Origin: Lentzea terrae
GTDB lineage: Bacteria > Actinomycetota > Actinomycetes > Mycobacteriales > Pseudonocardiaceae
Direction of reading: 5' to 3'
DNA length: 64,000 nt
Assembly (NCBI RefSeq): GCF_003265345.1
Contig: NZ_QFWW01000026.1
Location: 186,001 to 250,000 of the forward strand
Part shown: positions 1-9,433 of the stretch, in pieces
How positions within the stretch are numbered: the stretch's first letter is position 1
How the letters are laid out: each line of letters opens with the position of its first letter
Made by a program: the position numbers and the translations under genes
Notes under the pieces: generated by a model
Told to the model about the DNA's origin: nothing
Databases searched by the model: none
What the model saw: the letters and a program-made list of their open reading frames with translations, nothing else

Positions 1-709
1 TCATCACCGGGAAGGTGACGCGGAAGAACGTCTGCACAGACGACGCGCCGTCCAGTGCCGCCGCTTCCTTCAGCGCCGGGTCCACCGACTTCAGGCCGGC
101 CAAGTACAGCAGCATGATGTAGCCGGTGTGCCGCCACGCGGCCGCGACGAGCACCGCGTAGAGGTTGATGTCGGAGTCGCCGATCCAGTCGACCGGTTTG
201 TCGCTCAAGCCGAGCAGCGAGTTCAGCAGGCCGCCGTCCGGGGTGTAGATCAGCTGCCAGATGAAGCCGATCAACGCGAGCGACAGCACCATCGGCATGT
301 ACAGCGCGCTTTGGTAGATCCGGCTGAACTTGAGCTCGCGGTCGAGCAGCACGGCCAGCAGCAGGCCCGCGCAGGTCGGCACGATGAGCAGGAACGCCAG
401 CCAGATCAGGTTGTGCTGCACCGCCGGCCAGAACCGCGGGTACTCGGTGAAGATCTCGACGTAGTTGTCGACGCCGATCCACTCGATGTCCTCGAACCCG
501 CCGATGCCGTTCCATCTGCTGAACGACAGCCCGATCGAACCCAGCGTCGGGATCCACACGAACAGCACGTGCACGATCGTGGGGATGCCGAGCATGAGCC
601 CCAGCACCAGTTTGTCCGTGCCGGCGAGGGCCGTGGCACGCTTTCCACGCCGACGAGGCGGCGGCCCGCTGGGGGCCACCGCCTTCGGCTTCTCCTGCAG
701 TGCGGTCAC
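1..709 (-). CDS. Sugar ABC transporter permease (MalF/UgpA type), 3' part beyond window
   Basis: Inner-membrane permease for carbohydrate uptake. Reading leftward from GTG 709 the protein has a basic, proline-rich cytoplasmic N-terminus of about 30 residues, a first membrane segment (VLGLMLGIPTIVHVLFVW) and further hydrophobic segments. Near the window edge is the EAA loop (LKEAAALDGA) that docks on the ATPase subunit. The start overlaps the stop of the binding-protein gene (GTGA), so the two are translationally coupled. The gene runs off the left edge, and the second permease is presumably beyond it. Divergence from a beta-galactosidase/galT operon suggests a galactoside substrate; that is inference. 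The family call is secure. Confidence 0.9.
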   Translation of the reverse strand, partial: MTALQEKPKAVAPSGPPPRRRGKRATALAGTDKLVLGLMLGIPTIVHVLFVWIPTLGSIGLSFSRWNGIGGFEDIEWIGVDNYVEIFTEYPRFWPAVQHNLIWLAFLLIVPTCAGLLLAVLLDRELKFSRIYQSALYMPMVLSLALIGFIWQLIYTPDGGLLNSLLGLSDKPVDWIGDSDINLYAVLVAAAWRHTGYIMLLYLAGLKSVDPALKEAAALDGASSVQTFFRVTFPVM

Positions 710-2013
710 TTGAAGATGTTCTTCGCCTGGTCGGCCATGCCCTTGAGCACGGTGTCGATGTCATCGGGGTTCTTGATGAACGAGATGAGGCCGTTGGTGG
801 CCGCCTCGCTCGCGAAACCGGGGTCGGTGTCGCGGTCGAGGAACTGCGTGATGTGCTTCGCGTTCTTGATGGTGTCCGCCACCTTCTTCTGCAGCGGGCT
901 GTAGCCGGAGGTGTCCGCCTTCTGGTTGGTCGCGACCGCGGTCGGGTCGGCCTTCAGGTAGGCGAGCTGCGGCTCGGCGCTCGACAGGTACTCGAGCAGC
1001 TTGAGCGCACCCTCGGGGTTGGCCGGCTTCTTCGCCATCATGTAGCCGTCGATCGGCGCCTCGACCGTGTCGATGCCGTGCTGGGGGTTGATCTCCGGGA
1101 ACGGGAAGAAGTCCAGGTCGGCCTTGTCCGCGTCGGGGAACTGCTGGCCCACGAACGCGCCCAGCAGGTACATGCCGGACTTCTTCTGCTGCAACGTCTG
1201 CGCGGCCTCCTGCCACTCGCGGCCGAGCGCGTTCTCCTGGTGGAACGGCAGCAGCCGCTTCCAGGTGTCGAAGACGTCCTTGAGCTTCTTGTCCTGCCAG
1301 TTCTCCTTGCCGGCCAACAGGTCGACGTGGAACTGGTAGCCGTTCATGCGGAAGTTCAGCTGGTCGAACGTGCCCATGAGGGGCCAGCCCTGCTTGCCGG
1401 CGGACGCGATCGGGATCAGGCCGTCGGCCTTCATCTTCGTGGCGAGCGCGACGAGCTGGTCGAGGGTCTTCGGGACCTCGTAACCCTTCTCCTGCCACAC
1501 GCTCTTGCGGTAGAACATGCCCCACGCGTACTGCGTGAACGGCACGAAGTACTGCTTCTTGTCCGAGCCGGTGGACGCCTGCTTGAGCGCGTCGGAGTAG
1601 TTGCCGCCGATCTTGCCCCACAGGTCGGTGAGGTCACCGGTGAGGCCCTGGTCGGCGAAGAACCGCATGCGGTACCCGGCGAACCAGGCGAGCACGTCGT
1701 CCGGCTTGCCCTGCAGGTAGTTGTTGATCTGCTCCTGGTACTGCTCGTGCTGCTTGGTGTTGATCGTGACGGACAGGCCACCGGAGTTGGCCTCGAACGC
1801 CTTGACCGCCGCCGTGATCGCGTCCTTCGGCACCTGGTCGGACAGGTTGTTGCCGAAGGTGACGACCTTGGAGTCACCGCCGGAGCTCGAGCCACCGCCG
1901 CACGCGGCGAGACCGCTGGTCGCGGCGACGCCCGCCCCGGCCAGCATGATCCGCAACAGGGTCCGCCGGTCGAGTTGCGGTAACGGAGAGGAACCGGGCG
2001 TGTACCGAACCAT
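706..2013 (-). CDS. Extracellular sugar-binding lipoprotein of the ABC importer
   Basis: Solute-binding protein of a family-1 carbohydrate ABC importer, about 435 residues. The N-terminus has a twin-arginine-like stretch (DRRTLLR), a hydrophobic core and a lipobox (LAAC, followed by a Gly/Ser tether), so it should be exported and lipid-anchored. ATG 2013 is preferred to an upstream in-frame start at 2100 because AGGAG lies six bases before it and the signal peptide starts properly. It is the first gene of the leftward operon and overlaps the permease. Substrate is not visible in the sequence; galactosides are suggested by the divergent GH42 and galT genes. Confidence 0.9.
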   Translation of the reverse strand: MVRYTPGSSPLPQLDRRTLLRIMLAGAGVAATSGLAACGGGSSSGGDSKVVTFGNNLSDQVPKDAITAAVKAFEANSGGLSVTINTKQHEQYQEQINNYLQGKPDDVLAWFAGYRMRFFADQGLTGDLTDLWGKIGGNYSDALKQASTGSDKKQYFVPFTQYAWGMFYRKSVWQEKGYEVPKTLDQLVALATKMKADGLIPIASAGKQGWPLMGTFDQLNFRMNGYQFHVDLLAGKENWQDKKLKDVFDTWKRLLPFHQENALGREWQEAAQTLQQKKSGMYLLGAFVGQQFPDADKADLDFFPFPEINPQHGIDTVEAPIDGYMMAKKPANPEGALKLLEYLSSAEPQLAYLKADPTAVATNQKADTSGYSPLQKKVADTIKNAKHITQFLDRDTDPGFASEAATNGLISFIKNPDDIDTVLKGMADQAKNIFK

Positions 2014-2076
2014 CGTCGCTCCTACAGGTGACACTCGCTCGTGCGAACCGAACAGGACTCCAACAAAGTTGCGCAC

Positions 2077-2105
2077 AATGTGGTCCCAGGCACACATCAT
2101 GTCAA
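2077..2105 (-). promoter_or_regulatory. Candidate sigma-70 promoter of the importer operon
   Basis: On the minus strand a perfect TTGACA (2105-2100) is followed after 17 bases by CACATT (2082-2077), about 65 bases before the ATG. Just downstream the sequence TTGTGCGCAA has a TGCGCA palindromic core at the expected transcription start, a plausible repressor site. The -10 is weak, so this is a candidate only. Confidence 0.5.
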
Positions 2106-2190
2106 GTCCCGTTACTCAGCTGTTAAACCCGTGCACAGCTGGTTTCTAACACGATCCCGGTACTTGTGCCGGTCAACCGCCGAACAGAGC

Positions 2191-2210
2191 CAAACGCGAA
2201 GTGTTGTTTG
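2191..2210. promoter_or_regulatory. Inverted repeat, candidate operator before beta-galactosidase
   Basis: CAAAC (2191-2195) and GTTTG (2206-2210) form a short inverted repeat with a 10-base spacer. Two GTGTTG direct repeats follow (2201 and 2214). The site lies between the divergent importer and beta-galactosidase genes and could bind the DeoR-family protein encoded two genes downstream. No footprint can be inferred from sequence alone. Confidence 0.3.
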
Positions 2211-2253
2211 CTTGTGTTGACGTTGTGGGGGTTTGTCGTCCACTCTTGCCGCC

Positions 2254-4236
2254 GTGACGACTTGGCCAACAGGCATGCCGGGGCTCGGCTGGGGTGCTGA
2301 CTACAACCCTGAGCAGTGGCCTGAACACGTGTGGGCCGAGGACGTCGAGCTCATGCGCAGGGCCGGCGTGAACCTGGTCAGCGTGGGGATCTTCAGCTGG
2401 GCGAAGATCGAGGTCAGCAAGGGTGAGTACCGGTTCGACTGGCTCGACCGGGTGCTCGACCTGCTGCACGACGGCGGCATCCGGGTCGACCTCGCGACTG
2501 CCACCGCGGCGCCTCCGCCGTGGCTCACCGCCCAGTACCCCGAGATGCTGCCCGTCCGTGCGGACGGCGTGCGGCTCTCGCACGGCTCTCGACAGGCCTA
2601 CTGCCCGTCGTCGCCGATCTACCGCGATCGCGCAACGGCGCTGGCCGGAGCCATGGCCACGCACTACAAGGACCACCCGGCGCTGGCCGCGTGGCACGTC
2701 GGCAACGAGTACGGCTGCCACGTCTCGCGCTGCTACTGCGACACGTGCGCGGCGTCGTTCCGCGAGTGGTTAGCCGCGCGCTACACGCTGGACCAGCTCA
2801 ACGACGCGTGGTCCACGGCGTTCTGGAGCCAGGGCTACACGGACTGGTCGCAGATCCTGCCGCCGCGCGTCACGCCGACGTACTCGAACCCCGGTCAGCT
2901 GCTCGACTTCGACCGGTTCAGCAACGACGCGCTGCTCGAGCAGTACAAGGCCGAGCGCGACGTGCTGCGGATGATCACGCCGGACGTGCCGATCACCACG
3001 AACTTCATGGCCAACTGGACGTTCGGCGCGCTGGACTACTGGAAGTGGGCCCGCGAGGTCGACTTCGTCTCCAACGACCACTACACCTCGGCCCAGTCGC
3101 CGGACCGGCACGTCGAGCTCGCGATGTCCGCGGATCTCGTGCGCGGACTGGCCGGCGGTCGGCCGTGGTTGCTGATGGAGCACTCGACGTCCGCGGTGAA
3201 CTGGCAACCGCGCAACATCGCGAAGCTGCCGGGGGAGATGCGGCGGCACTCGTTCCAGCACATCGCTCGCGGCGCCGACGGAGCCCTGTTCTTCCAGTGG
3301 CGGCAGTCGCGCGGCGGCGGCGAGCGCTACCACTCGGCGATGGTGCCGCACGCCGGAGCCGAGACGAAGGTGTACCGCGAGGTGTGCCAGGTCGGTGCGG
3401 AGCTCGGGCAGTTGACCGAGGTTGTCGGCTCCACTGTGGACGCTCGGGTCGCGGTCCTGTACGACTTCCAGTCCGGCTGGGCGCTGCGGCAGGACGCGCA
3501 CCCGACTCAGGACTTCGACTACCACCAGCACGTCTTCGGCTACTACAAGGCTTTGTGGGAGTCCGGGGTCACGGTCGACTTCGTGGCGCCCGGCACAAAC
3601 CTCTCGGCGTACTCGCTGGTCGTCGTGCCGGCGTTCTACACCGTCTCGGACGCGCACGCCGCGGTGATCGCGGACTACGTGGCAGGCGGCGGTCATGTTC
3701 TGGTCACGTACTTGTCCGGTGTTGCCGACGAGTACACGCGGGTGCGACTGGGCGGCTACCCCGGCGCGTTCCGGGACGTCCTCGGCGTGTGGTCGGAGGA
3801 GTTCTTCCCGCTGCGGCAAGACGAAACCGTTTCGCTGACCGACGGCTCAACCGCCTCGCTGTGGACGGAACACCTGCACGTCAGGACCGCTGACATCGTT
3901 GCCTCCTATGCCGACGGGCCGTTGCCAGGTGTGCCCGCCGTGACACGCAACGCGTTCGGCAACGGTGTCGCCTGGTACGTGGCGTGCGATCTTGACGGCG
4001 GCGGTCTCCGCCGAACGGTGGAAAACGCGCTTTCCAGTGCGGGCGTTGAGGTGTCGCCTCCCGGAGTTGAGCTTGTGCGACGCAAGGGCGACGTATCGTG
4101 GCTCTTCGCCGTCAACCACACCGACACCGACGCGCAGATCGAGGCGTCCGGTGTCGACGTGTTGTCCGGCACGCAGGTCTCCGGACGCCTCACCGTGCGA
4201 GCCGGGGACGTCGTAGTCCTCAGGGAAGAGGTGTGA
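2254..4236 (+). CDS. GH42 beta-galactosidase
   Basis: Intracellular retaining beta-galactosidase of glycoside hydrolase family 42. The N-terminal TIM barrel begins with the family signature GADYNPEQWPE. The acid/base Glu is in GNEYG (about E152) and the nucleophile Glu is in LMEHS (about E309), numbering from GTG 2254. The Zn-binding cysteines of the family are present (CHVSRCYCDTC). The middle and C-terminal parts match the trimerisation and beta-sandwich domains, and about 660 residues is the usual length. No signal peptide is seen. The start is uncertain: TTG 2233, GTG 2254 and ATG 2275 are all in frame with no strong Shine-Dalgarno. It is followed by the DeoR gene after one base. Confidence 0.93.
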   Translation: MTTWPTGMPGLGWGADYNPEQWPEHVWAEDVELMRRAGVNLVSVGIFSWAKIEVSKGEYRFDWLDRVLDLLHDGGIRVDLATATAAPPPWLTAQYPEMLPVRADGVRLSHGSRQAYCPSSPIYRDRATALAGAMATHYKDHPALAAWHVGNEYGCHVSRCYCDTCAASFREWLAARYTLDQLNDAWSTAFWSQGYTDWSQILPPRVTPTYSNPGQLLDFDRFSNDALLEQYKAERDVLRMITPDVPITTNFMANWTFGALDYWKWAREVDFVSNDHYTSAQSPDRHVELAMSADLVRGLAGGRPWLLMEHSTSAVNWQPRNIAKLPGEMRRHSFQHIARGADGALFFQWRQSRGGGERYHSAMVPHAGAETKVYREVCQVGAELGQLTEVVGSTVDARVAVLYDFQSGWALRQDAHPTQDFDYHQHVFGYYKALWESGVTVDFVAPGTNLSAYSLVVVPAFYTVSDAHAAVIADYVAGGGHVLVTYLSGVADEYTRVRLGGYPGAFRDVLGVWSEEFFPLRQDETVSLTDGSTASLWTEHLHVRTADIVASYADGPLPGVPAVTRNAFGNGVAWYVACDLDGGGLRRTVENALSSAGVEVSPPGVELVRRKGDVSWLFAVNHTDTDAQIEASGVDVLSGTQVSGRLTVRAGDVVVLREEV

Positions 4237-4237
4237 G

Positions 4238-5035
4238 GTGCTGGCACGTCAACGGCAAGCGGTGATCCTGGAAGAGGTCAAGCGGACAGGCGCGGTGCGC
4301 GTGAGCGACCTGGTCGTCCGGCTCGGCGTCTCGGACATGACCGTGCGCCGGGACCTCGACGTGCTCGCCTCGCGCGGACTGGTGGAAAAGGTTTACGGCG
4401 GTGCGACGTCCGTCGTGGGGCGGTCGACCGACGAGCCCGGTTTCGAGGCCAAGTCGGTCCGCCAGCTCCCGGAGAAGGAAGCGATCGCCGCGCTCGCCGC
4501 GGGACTCGTGCGTCCGGGGACGGCCATCGGGCTGTCGGCCGGCACGACGACGTGGACGCTGGCGCGGTTCCTCGACGACATCCCGGACCTGACCGTCGTG
4601 ACGAACTCGATCCGCGTCGCGGACGTGCTGCAGCAGAGCGGGCGCACCGACCGCACGGTCGTGCTGACCGGTGGTGTGCGCACGCCGTCCGACGCGTTGG
4701 TGGGTCCCGTGGCCGTGCAGGCGTTGCGGTCGCTGCACTTGGACGTGGTGTTCCTGGGCGTGCACGGCATGGCCGAGCGCTCCGGCTTCACCACCCCGAA
4801 CCTCAACGAGAGTGAGACGGACCGCGCGCTCGTCGACGCCGCCGGGCGAGTGGTCGTGGTCGCAGACCACACGAAGTGGGGCACCGTGGGCATTTCCACG
4901 ATCGCCGACCTCGACGAGGCGCACGTGCTGGTGACCGACGAAGGTCTGCCGGACGACGCACGCGCGATCCTCACCGAGCAGGTCGGCGAGTTGGTGTTGG
5001 CGCATGTACCAGGAAGCGGCGAGGAGTTGGCGTGA
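4238..5035 (+). CDS. DeoR/GlpR-family sugar-responsive repressor
   Basis: Transcription regulator of 265 residues. The N-terminal DeoR helix-turn-helix (residues 1-57, including VSDMTVRRDLDVL) is followed by the effector domain of the ISOCOT fold, which senses a phosphorylated sugar and carries the typical GLSAGTTTW segment. It sits between beta-galactosidase (one-base gap) and galT (4-bp overlap), so it most likely controls this galactoside operon and perhaps the divergent importer. A phosphosugar inducer is family knowledge; its identity here is not known. Confidence 0.9.
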   Translation: MLARQRQAVILEEVKRTGAVRVSDLVVRLGVSDMTVRRDLDVLASRGLVEKVYGGATSVVGRSTDEPGFEAKSVRQLPEKEAIAALAAGLVRPGTAIGLSAGTTTWTLARFLDDIPDLTVVTNSIRVADVLQQSGRTDRTVVLTGGVRTPSDALVGPVAVQALRSLHLDVVFLGVHGMAERSGFTTPNLNESETDRALVDAAGRVVVVADHTKWGTVGISTIADLDEAHVLVTDEGLPDDARAILTEQVGELVLAHVPGSGEELA

Positions 5036-6114
5036 GGCGTACCGCGGGGAAGCTGGCGGACGGCCGGGAGATCATCTACTTCGACGACAGCGCTGAGGCG
5101 CCACCGCGAGTCGCGGTGGACACGCGGGATCTGCCCGCGACGCAGCCGATGTCCGAAGTGCGGCTGGACCCGTTGACCCGCGAGTGGGTGGCGCTCGCCG
5201 CCCATCGCCAGGCGCGGACGTACAAACCGCCGGCGGACCTGTGCCCGCTGTGCCCGTCGACACCCGGCCGGCCGACCGAGATTCCCGAGGCCGACTACGA
5301 CGTCGTGGTCTTCGAGAACCGGTTCCCGTCGCTGGCGCAGAACGTGCTCGACGTTCCGTCCACTGTGGATGGCGAACCGCTGTTCGCGCGTGCGCCGGGC
5401 CGTGGGCGTTGTGAGGTCGTGTGCTTCACGTCCGACCACAACAAGTCGTTCGGTGAGCTTTCGCCGTCGCGCGTGCGCACGGTCGTTGACGCGTGGGCGG
5501 ACCGCGTCGAGTTCTTGTCATCGTTGCCAGGCGTGGAGCAGGTCTTCCCGTTCGAGAACCGCGGCGAAGAGATCGGCGTGACGCTCTCGCACCCGCACGG
5601 CCAGATCTACGCGTACCCGTTCGTGACGCCTCGTACCGAACGGATGCTGGAGGCCGCGCTGGAGTACTACGCGGCGCACGGCAGACCGTTGTTCGGTGAC
5701 GTGCTGGAGGCCGAGCTACGCGCGGGCACGCGTGTGGTGGAAGAGTCCCCGCACTGGGTGGCCTTCGTTCCGGCCGCCGCGCGCTGGCCCGTCGAGGTCG
5801 TGCTGGCGCCACGTCGCCGGGTGGCGGACCTGGCCGGGCTGTCCTCTGTGGAGCGTGACGACTTCGCTTCGTTGTACCTGAAGGTGTTGCACCGGCTCGA
5901 CGCCCTGTACAACCGGCCGTTGCCGTACATCGCGGCGTGGCACCAGGCGCCGGTGCACGTCGGGCGCGACGAGATGTGGCTGCACCTCCAGGTCTTCTCG
6001 GTGCTGCGGACCGCCGACAAGCTGAAGTACCTGGCGGGCTCCGAGTCCGGCGAGGCCGTGTGGATCAACGACGTCACCCCGGAACAGATCGCGGAGCGCC
6101 TCCGCGGCCGCTGA
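5032..6114 (+). CDS. galT: Galactose-1-phosphate uridylyltransferase
   Basis: Leloir-pathway enzyme that transfers UMP from UDP-glucose to galactose-1-phosphate. The active-site HPHGQ motif is intact, with the nucleophilic second His at about residue 189, in the context EIGVTLSHPHGQIYAYPF. A CPLC pair near the N-terminus fits the structural Zn site. The GTG at 5032 overlaps the DeoR stop by four bases and gives 360 residues, the usual length. No galK or galE lies in the window, so the pathway must be completed elsewhere or beyond the left edge. Confidence 0.95.
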   Translation: MRRTAGKLADGREIIYFDDSAEAPPRVAVDTRDLPATQPMSEVRLDPLTREWVALAAHRQARTYKPPADLCPLCPSTPGRPTEIPEADYDVVVFENRFPSLAQNVLDVPSTVDGEPLFARAPGRGRCEVVCFTSDHNKSFGELSPSRVRTVVDAWADRVEFLSSLPGVEQVFPFENRGEEIGVTLSHPHGQIYAYPFVTPRTERMLEAALEYYAAHGRPLFGDVLEAELRAGTRVVEESPHWVAFVPAAARWPVEVVLAPRRRVADLAGLSSVERDDFASLYLKVLHRLDALYNRPLPYIAAWHQAPVHVGRDEMWLHLQVFSVLRTADKLKYLAGSESGEAVWINDVTPEQIAERLRGR

Positions 6115-6174
6115 ACAACCCTCACAGAGCTCCAAGGCTGGTCTAAGGGTTCTCTCAGGACGGGTCGAGAGACT

Positions 6175-7686
6175 ATGCCCATGACCGAGAGCAACCAGCC
6201 AGCGCAGCAGCCGGACCAGCCCCACTCCGTGCCGCCGACCGCCGGTCACGACGACTCCGGCGCGCGGGAGCAGGGCCCGCGGCTGCCGGATCCCGGCCAG
6301 CCGGATCCTTTGCAGGGGGGATCCGGCCAGGCTGGGGCCTACGGGGCTCCTGCCGGGTTGGGCGAAGTGCCCGCCTCCTTCTCTTCGGCCCAGCCGCAGG
6401 TGCCCGCACCTGACGCGGGCCAGGCGCAGCTCGGCGGGTCCGGACCCGGCCAGCAGCTACCTCCTTCCGGGTCCGGCCAACTTCCCCCAGGCCACCCCCT
6501 CGGCCTGGGGGCCTCCACCTCCCAGTTCGGCGCCGAGGCACCTTCTGGGCAGCCGTCGACCGGGCAGTACTACCTCCCGCCCGGCTACCAGCCGCCGCCC
6601 GTCCCTCCGCGCCCCAAGGGCCGCGGCAAGGTCGTGGCGGGCGTCGCCGCCCTCGTGCTGCTCGTTGGCGGCCTCTCCGGCGGTCTGGGCGGCTATCTCG
6701 GCTACACGTTCGCCAACGACTCGTCCGCGGTCAGCTCGCTCGACTCGCCGCGCCCCGCCTCGCAGGCCAGCAACGCCCCCGCGGGCTCGGTCGAGGAGGT
6801 GGCGAACAAGCTGCTGCCGTCCGTCGTGCAGATCCAGGTCGTGACGCGGACCGGCGCCGGCGAGGGCTCCGGCTTCATCATCTCCAGCAACGGCCAGATC
6901 GTGACGAACAACCACGTCATCGAGGGCGCCGCGGCCGGCGGCAACATCAAGGTCGTCTTCCAGGACGGCAGGAACGCCTCCGCCAAGATCCTCGGCCGCG
7001 ACCCGAGCTCGGACATCGCGGTCATCCAGGCCGACGGCGTCTCCGGCCTGCCCGTCGTTCAGCTCGGCAACTCCGGTGACATGAAGATCGGCCAGGGCGT
7101 CGTCGCGATCGGCTCGCCGTTCGAGCTCTCCGGCACCGTCACGTCCGGCATCGTCAGCTCGCTGAACCGCCCGGTCTCGGCCGGCGGTGACGCCCGCAAC
7201 TCGCAGGCGACCGTGCTGAACGCGATCCAGACCGACGCCGCGATCAACCCCGGCAACTCGGGTGGTCCGCTGGTCAACATGCAGGGCCAGGTCGTGGGCA
7301 TCAACTCCGCGATCTACAGCCCGAACTCCTCCGGTGGCCAGGCCGGTTCCGTCGGCATCGGCTTCGCGATCCCGATGGACCAGGCCCGCCGCACGGTCGA
7401 CGAGATCGTGAAGACCGGCAAGCCCAAGCAGACCGTGCTCGGCGTCAAGGTCGAGTCGACCGAGGAGGGCGCCAAGATCACCGAGATCACGCCGGGCGGT
7501 GCCGCGGAGAAGGCCGGGCTCAAGGCCGGTGACGTGATCACCAAGTTCGGTGACCGCCGCATCGACCAGTCGGACACGCTGGTGGCCGCGGTCCGGTCCA
7601 AGGCGCCCGGCGACAAGGTCACGATCACGCTGTCCGACAACAACAGGACGGTGGAAGCCACCCTCGACGGCGTCGAGGTGGGATAG
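6175..7686 (+). CDS. HtrA/DegP-family serine protease with PDZ domain (PepD-like)
   Basis: Membrane-anchored quality-control protease of 503 residues. Residues 1-150 are Pro/Gln/Gly-rich and cytoplasmic, then comes one membrane segment (about 158-180) and an extracytoplasmic trypsin-like domain with triad His247 (TNNHVIEG), Asp280 (SSDIAVIQ) and Ser362 (NPGNSGGPLV). A C-terminal PDZ domain spans about residues 415-500. It lies directly before an OmpR/kinase pair and moaB, the same neighbourhood as mycobacterial pepD with mprAB and moaB2, although there the protease follows the kinase. ATG 6181 is an alternative start. Confidence 0.93.
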   Translation: MPMTESNQPAQQPDQPHSVPPTAGHDDSGAREQGPRLPDPGQPDPLQGGSGQAGAYGAPAGLGEVPASFSSAQPQVPAPDAGQAQLGGSGPGQQLPPSGSGQLPPGHPLGLGASTSQFGAEAPSGQPSTGQYYLPPGYQPPPVPPRPKGRGKVVAGVAALVLLVGGLSGGLGGYLGYTFANDSSAVSSLDSPRPASQASNAPAGSVEEVANKLLPSVVQIQVVTRTGAGEGSGFIISSNGQIVTNNHVIEGAAAGGNIKVVFQDGRNASAKILGRDPSSDIAVIQADGVSGLPVVQLGNSGDMKIGQGVVAIGSPFELSGTVTSGIVSSLNRPVSAGGDARNSQATVLNAIQTDAAINPGNSGGPLVNMQGQVVGINSAIYSPNSSGGQAGSVGIGFAIPMDQARRTVDEIVKTGKPKQTVLGVKVESTEEGAKITEITPGGAAEKAGLKAGDVITKFGDRRIDQSDTLVAAVRSKAPGDKVTITLSDNNRTVEATLDGVEVG

Positions 7687-7696
7687 ATCGGGGGGT

Positions 7697-7739
7697 ACGT
7701 CCGGTTTCTGGCATCCGCCGCCCGCCAGAAACCGGACGT
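7697..7739 (+). terminator. Intrinsic-type terminator after htrA
   Basis: A perfect 16-bp inverted repeat (7697-7712 with 7724-7739) with an 11-base loop starts 11 bases after the htrA stop. There is no U-tract, as is common in high-GC actinobacteria. Confidence 0.8.
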
Positions 7740-7752
7740 GGTTACCCCTTGG

Positions 7753-7799
7753 AGGGGCCTCACCTGTGCGCACCTGCCCCGCACACAGGTGAGGCCCCT
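7753..7799 (+). terminator. Second tandem terminator before the two-component operon
   Basis: A second perfect 16-bp stem (7753-7768 with 7784-7799) with a 15-base loop, followed by TTCTT. Together with the preceding hairpin it should insulate the response-regulator operon from htrA transcription. Confidence 0.8.
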
Positions 7800-7857
7800 T
7801 CTTACGTGCTGGTGACGGTTCCGGGCCGGGTGCGGGTTCGTGGCTTAGCGTGGTGTC

Positions 7858-8544
7858 GTGGTGGAGCGGGTGCTGGTCGTCGACGACGACACGACGGTGC
7901 GAGATGTGGTGCGCCGCTACCTCGAACACGCCGGGTACGAGGTCGAGCTCGCCGGCGACGGAGAGGCGGCGCTGAAGCTGATGGCCGCGCACGAGCCGGG
8001 CATCGTCGTGCTGGACCTGATGTTGCCCGGCATCGACGGGATCGAGGTGTGCCGGCGGATTCGGCAGCGCGGTAACACCCCGGTCGTGATGCTGACGGCG
8101 CTGGGCGAGGAGGAGGACCGCATCGCCGGGCTGCAGATCGGCGCGGACGACTACGTCACCAAGCCGTTCAGCCCGCGTGAGCTGGCGTTGCGGGTGTCCT
8201 CGGTGTTGCGGCGGGCTTCCCGCGCCTATGAGCCACGGGTGGTGCGCGACGGGGACCTGGTGCTGGACGTGGCCGCGCACACGGCGACGTTGGACGGGGT
8301 GCCGTTGCAGCTGACGACTCGGGAGTTCGACCTGCTGGCGTTCTTCATCGCGAACGCGGGGAAGGCGTTCGGGCGGACCGAGCTGCTGGAACGTGTGTGG
8401 GGCTGGCAGTTCGGCGACCAGTCGACCGTGACCGTCCACGTGCGACGGTTGCGGGAGAAGATCGAGAAGGACCCGGCCAAGCCCGTGCGGCTCAGCACCG
8501 TGTGGGGCGTGGGATACAGGTACGACCGATGTTCGATCGACTGA
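7858..8544 (+). CDS. OmpR-family response regulator (MprA-position)
   Basis: Two-component response regulator of 228 residues. The receiver domain has the acidic pocket (VVDDD), phospho-acceptor Asp53 (VLDLMLPG) and Lys102 (TKPF). A winged-helix DNA-binding domain occupies about residues 130-225 ([25 protein letters not shown]). It starts at tandem GTG codons 7858/7861, and its last 16 bases overlap the kinase gene, so the two are coupled. Position beside htrA and moaB matches mycobacterial mprA; orthology is inferred from context. Confidence 0.95.
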   Translation: MVERVLVVDDDTTVRDVVRRYLEHAGYEVELAGDGEAALKLMAAHEPGIVVLDLMLPGIDGIEVCRRIRQRGNTPVVMLTALGEEEDRIAGLQIGADDYVTKPFSPRELALRVSSVLRRASRAYEPRVVRDGDLVLDVAAHTATLDGVPLQLTTREFDLLAFFIANAGKAFGRTELLERVWGWQFGDQSTVTVHVRRLREKIEKDPAKPVRLSTVWGVGYRYDRCSID

Positions 8545-9428
8545 GCCGCGTATCGCTGACCACCGTGATGACCGTCATGGTCATCGTGCCGGTGGTGGCG
8601 ACCATCGGGGGCGTGCTCGCGGTCGGCCAGTTCATGTTCACGCCGATGCTCAGGGCGGCGCTCATAGCGTGTGTGCTGGTCGGCGTGATCACCGTGCCGT
8701 TCTCGATCATGCTGGGGCGGGCGATCGCGCGGCGCACCATGTGGGAGCGTGAGGCAGAGGCGGCGCGGCGGCAGCTGGTGGCGTGGATCAGTCACGACCT
8801 GCGCACGCCGTTGGCGGGGATCCGGGCGATGACCGAGGCGTTGGAGGACGGGGTCGTCGCCGAGCCGGGTGAGGTCGCGGTCTACGCGAAGCAGATCGCG
8901 CAGGAGGCCGACCACCTGTCGAAGCTGGTGGACGACCTGTTCGAGCTGTCGCGGATCACGGCCGGTGCGTTGAAGCTGAGGTTGCACGACGTGCGGCTGG
9001 CCGACGTGGTGAGTGATGTGGTGGCTGCTTCGCGTCCGGTGGCTGCTTTGAAGGGCGTGGAGTTGCGCGCGGACGCTCGTGAGTGGCCGGTGGTCCGCGG
9101 TTCAGATCCGGAACTGATGCGTGTTGTCCGCAATCTCGTGTCGAATGCCATTCGACACACACCTGAGGGCGGCAGGGTCGCCGTTCAGGTCGATGTGGAC
9201 GGTGCCGAAGCCGTGGTGCGGGTGGACGACGCGTGCGGCGGCATCCCCGACGACGTGCTGCCGCACGTGTTCGACGTGGGCTTCCGCGCCATTCCGAGCC
9301 GCAATCCGTCCGGCGCCGGACTGGGTCTCGCGATCGCGCGCGGCCTGGTCGACGCGCACGCCGGACGGATCGGTGTCCACAACCACGGTCCTGGCTGCCG
9401 CTTCGAAGTCCGACTCCCGCTACGGTGA
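8529..9428 (+). CDS. Sensor histidine kinase, short intramembrane-sensing type
   Basis: Membrane histidine kinase of 299 residues. Two hydrophobic helices (about residues 12-34 and 43-60) are joined by only a few residues, so there is no extracytoplasmic sensor domain and the protein probably senses within or at the membrane. The HisKA domain has phospho-acceptor His89 ([11 protein letters not shown]). The ATPase domain has an N box ([12 protein letters not shown]), DACGGIPDD and [14 protein letters not shown] 8529 lies inside the response-regulator gene. Mycobacterial MprB has a large periplasmic domain that is missing here. Confidence 0.93.
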   Translation: MFDRLSRVSLTTVMTVMVIVPVVATIGGVLAVGQFMFTPMLRAALIACVLVGVITVPFSIMLGRAIARRTMWEREAEAARRQLVAWISHDLRTPLAGIRAMTEALEDGVVAEPGEVAVYAKQIAQEADHLSKLVDDLFELSRITAGALKLRLHDVRLADVVSDVVAASRPVAALKGVELRADAREWPVVRGSDPELMRVVRNLVSNAIRHTPEGGRVAVQVDVDGAEAVVRVDDACGGIPDDVLPHVFDVGFRAIPSRNPSGAGLGLAIARGLVDAHAGRIGVHNHGPGCRFEVRLPLR

Positions 9429-9433
9429 TCGGT

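Noticed and set aside
6457-8439. 660-residue antisense ORF over htrA and the response regulator
   Set aside because: It is a shadow of high-GC third positions: Asp/Arg/Val/Leu/Gly-rich with no domain, and it crosses two terminators.
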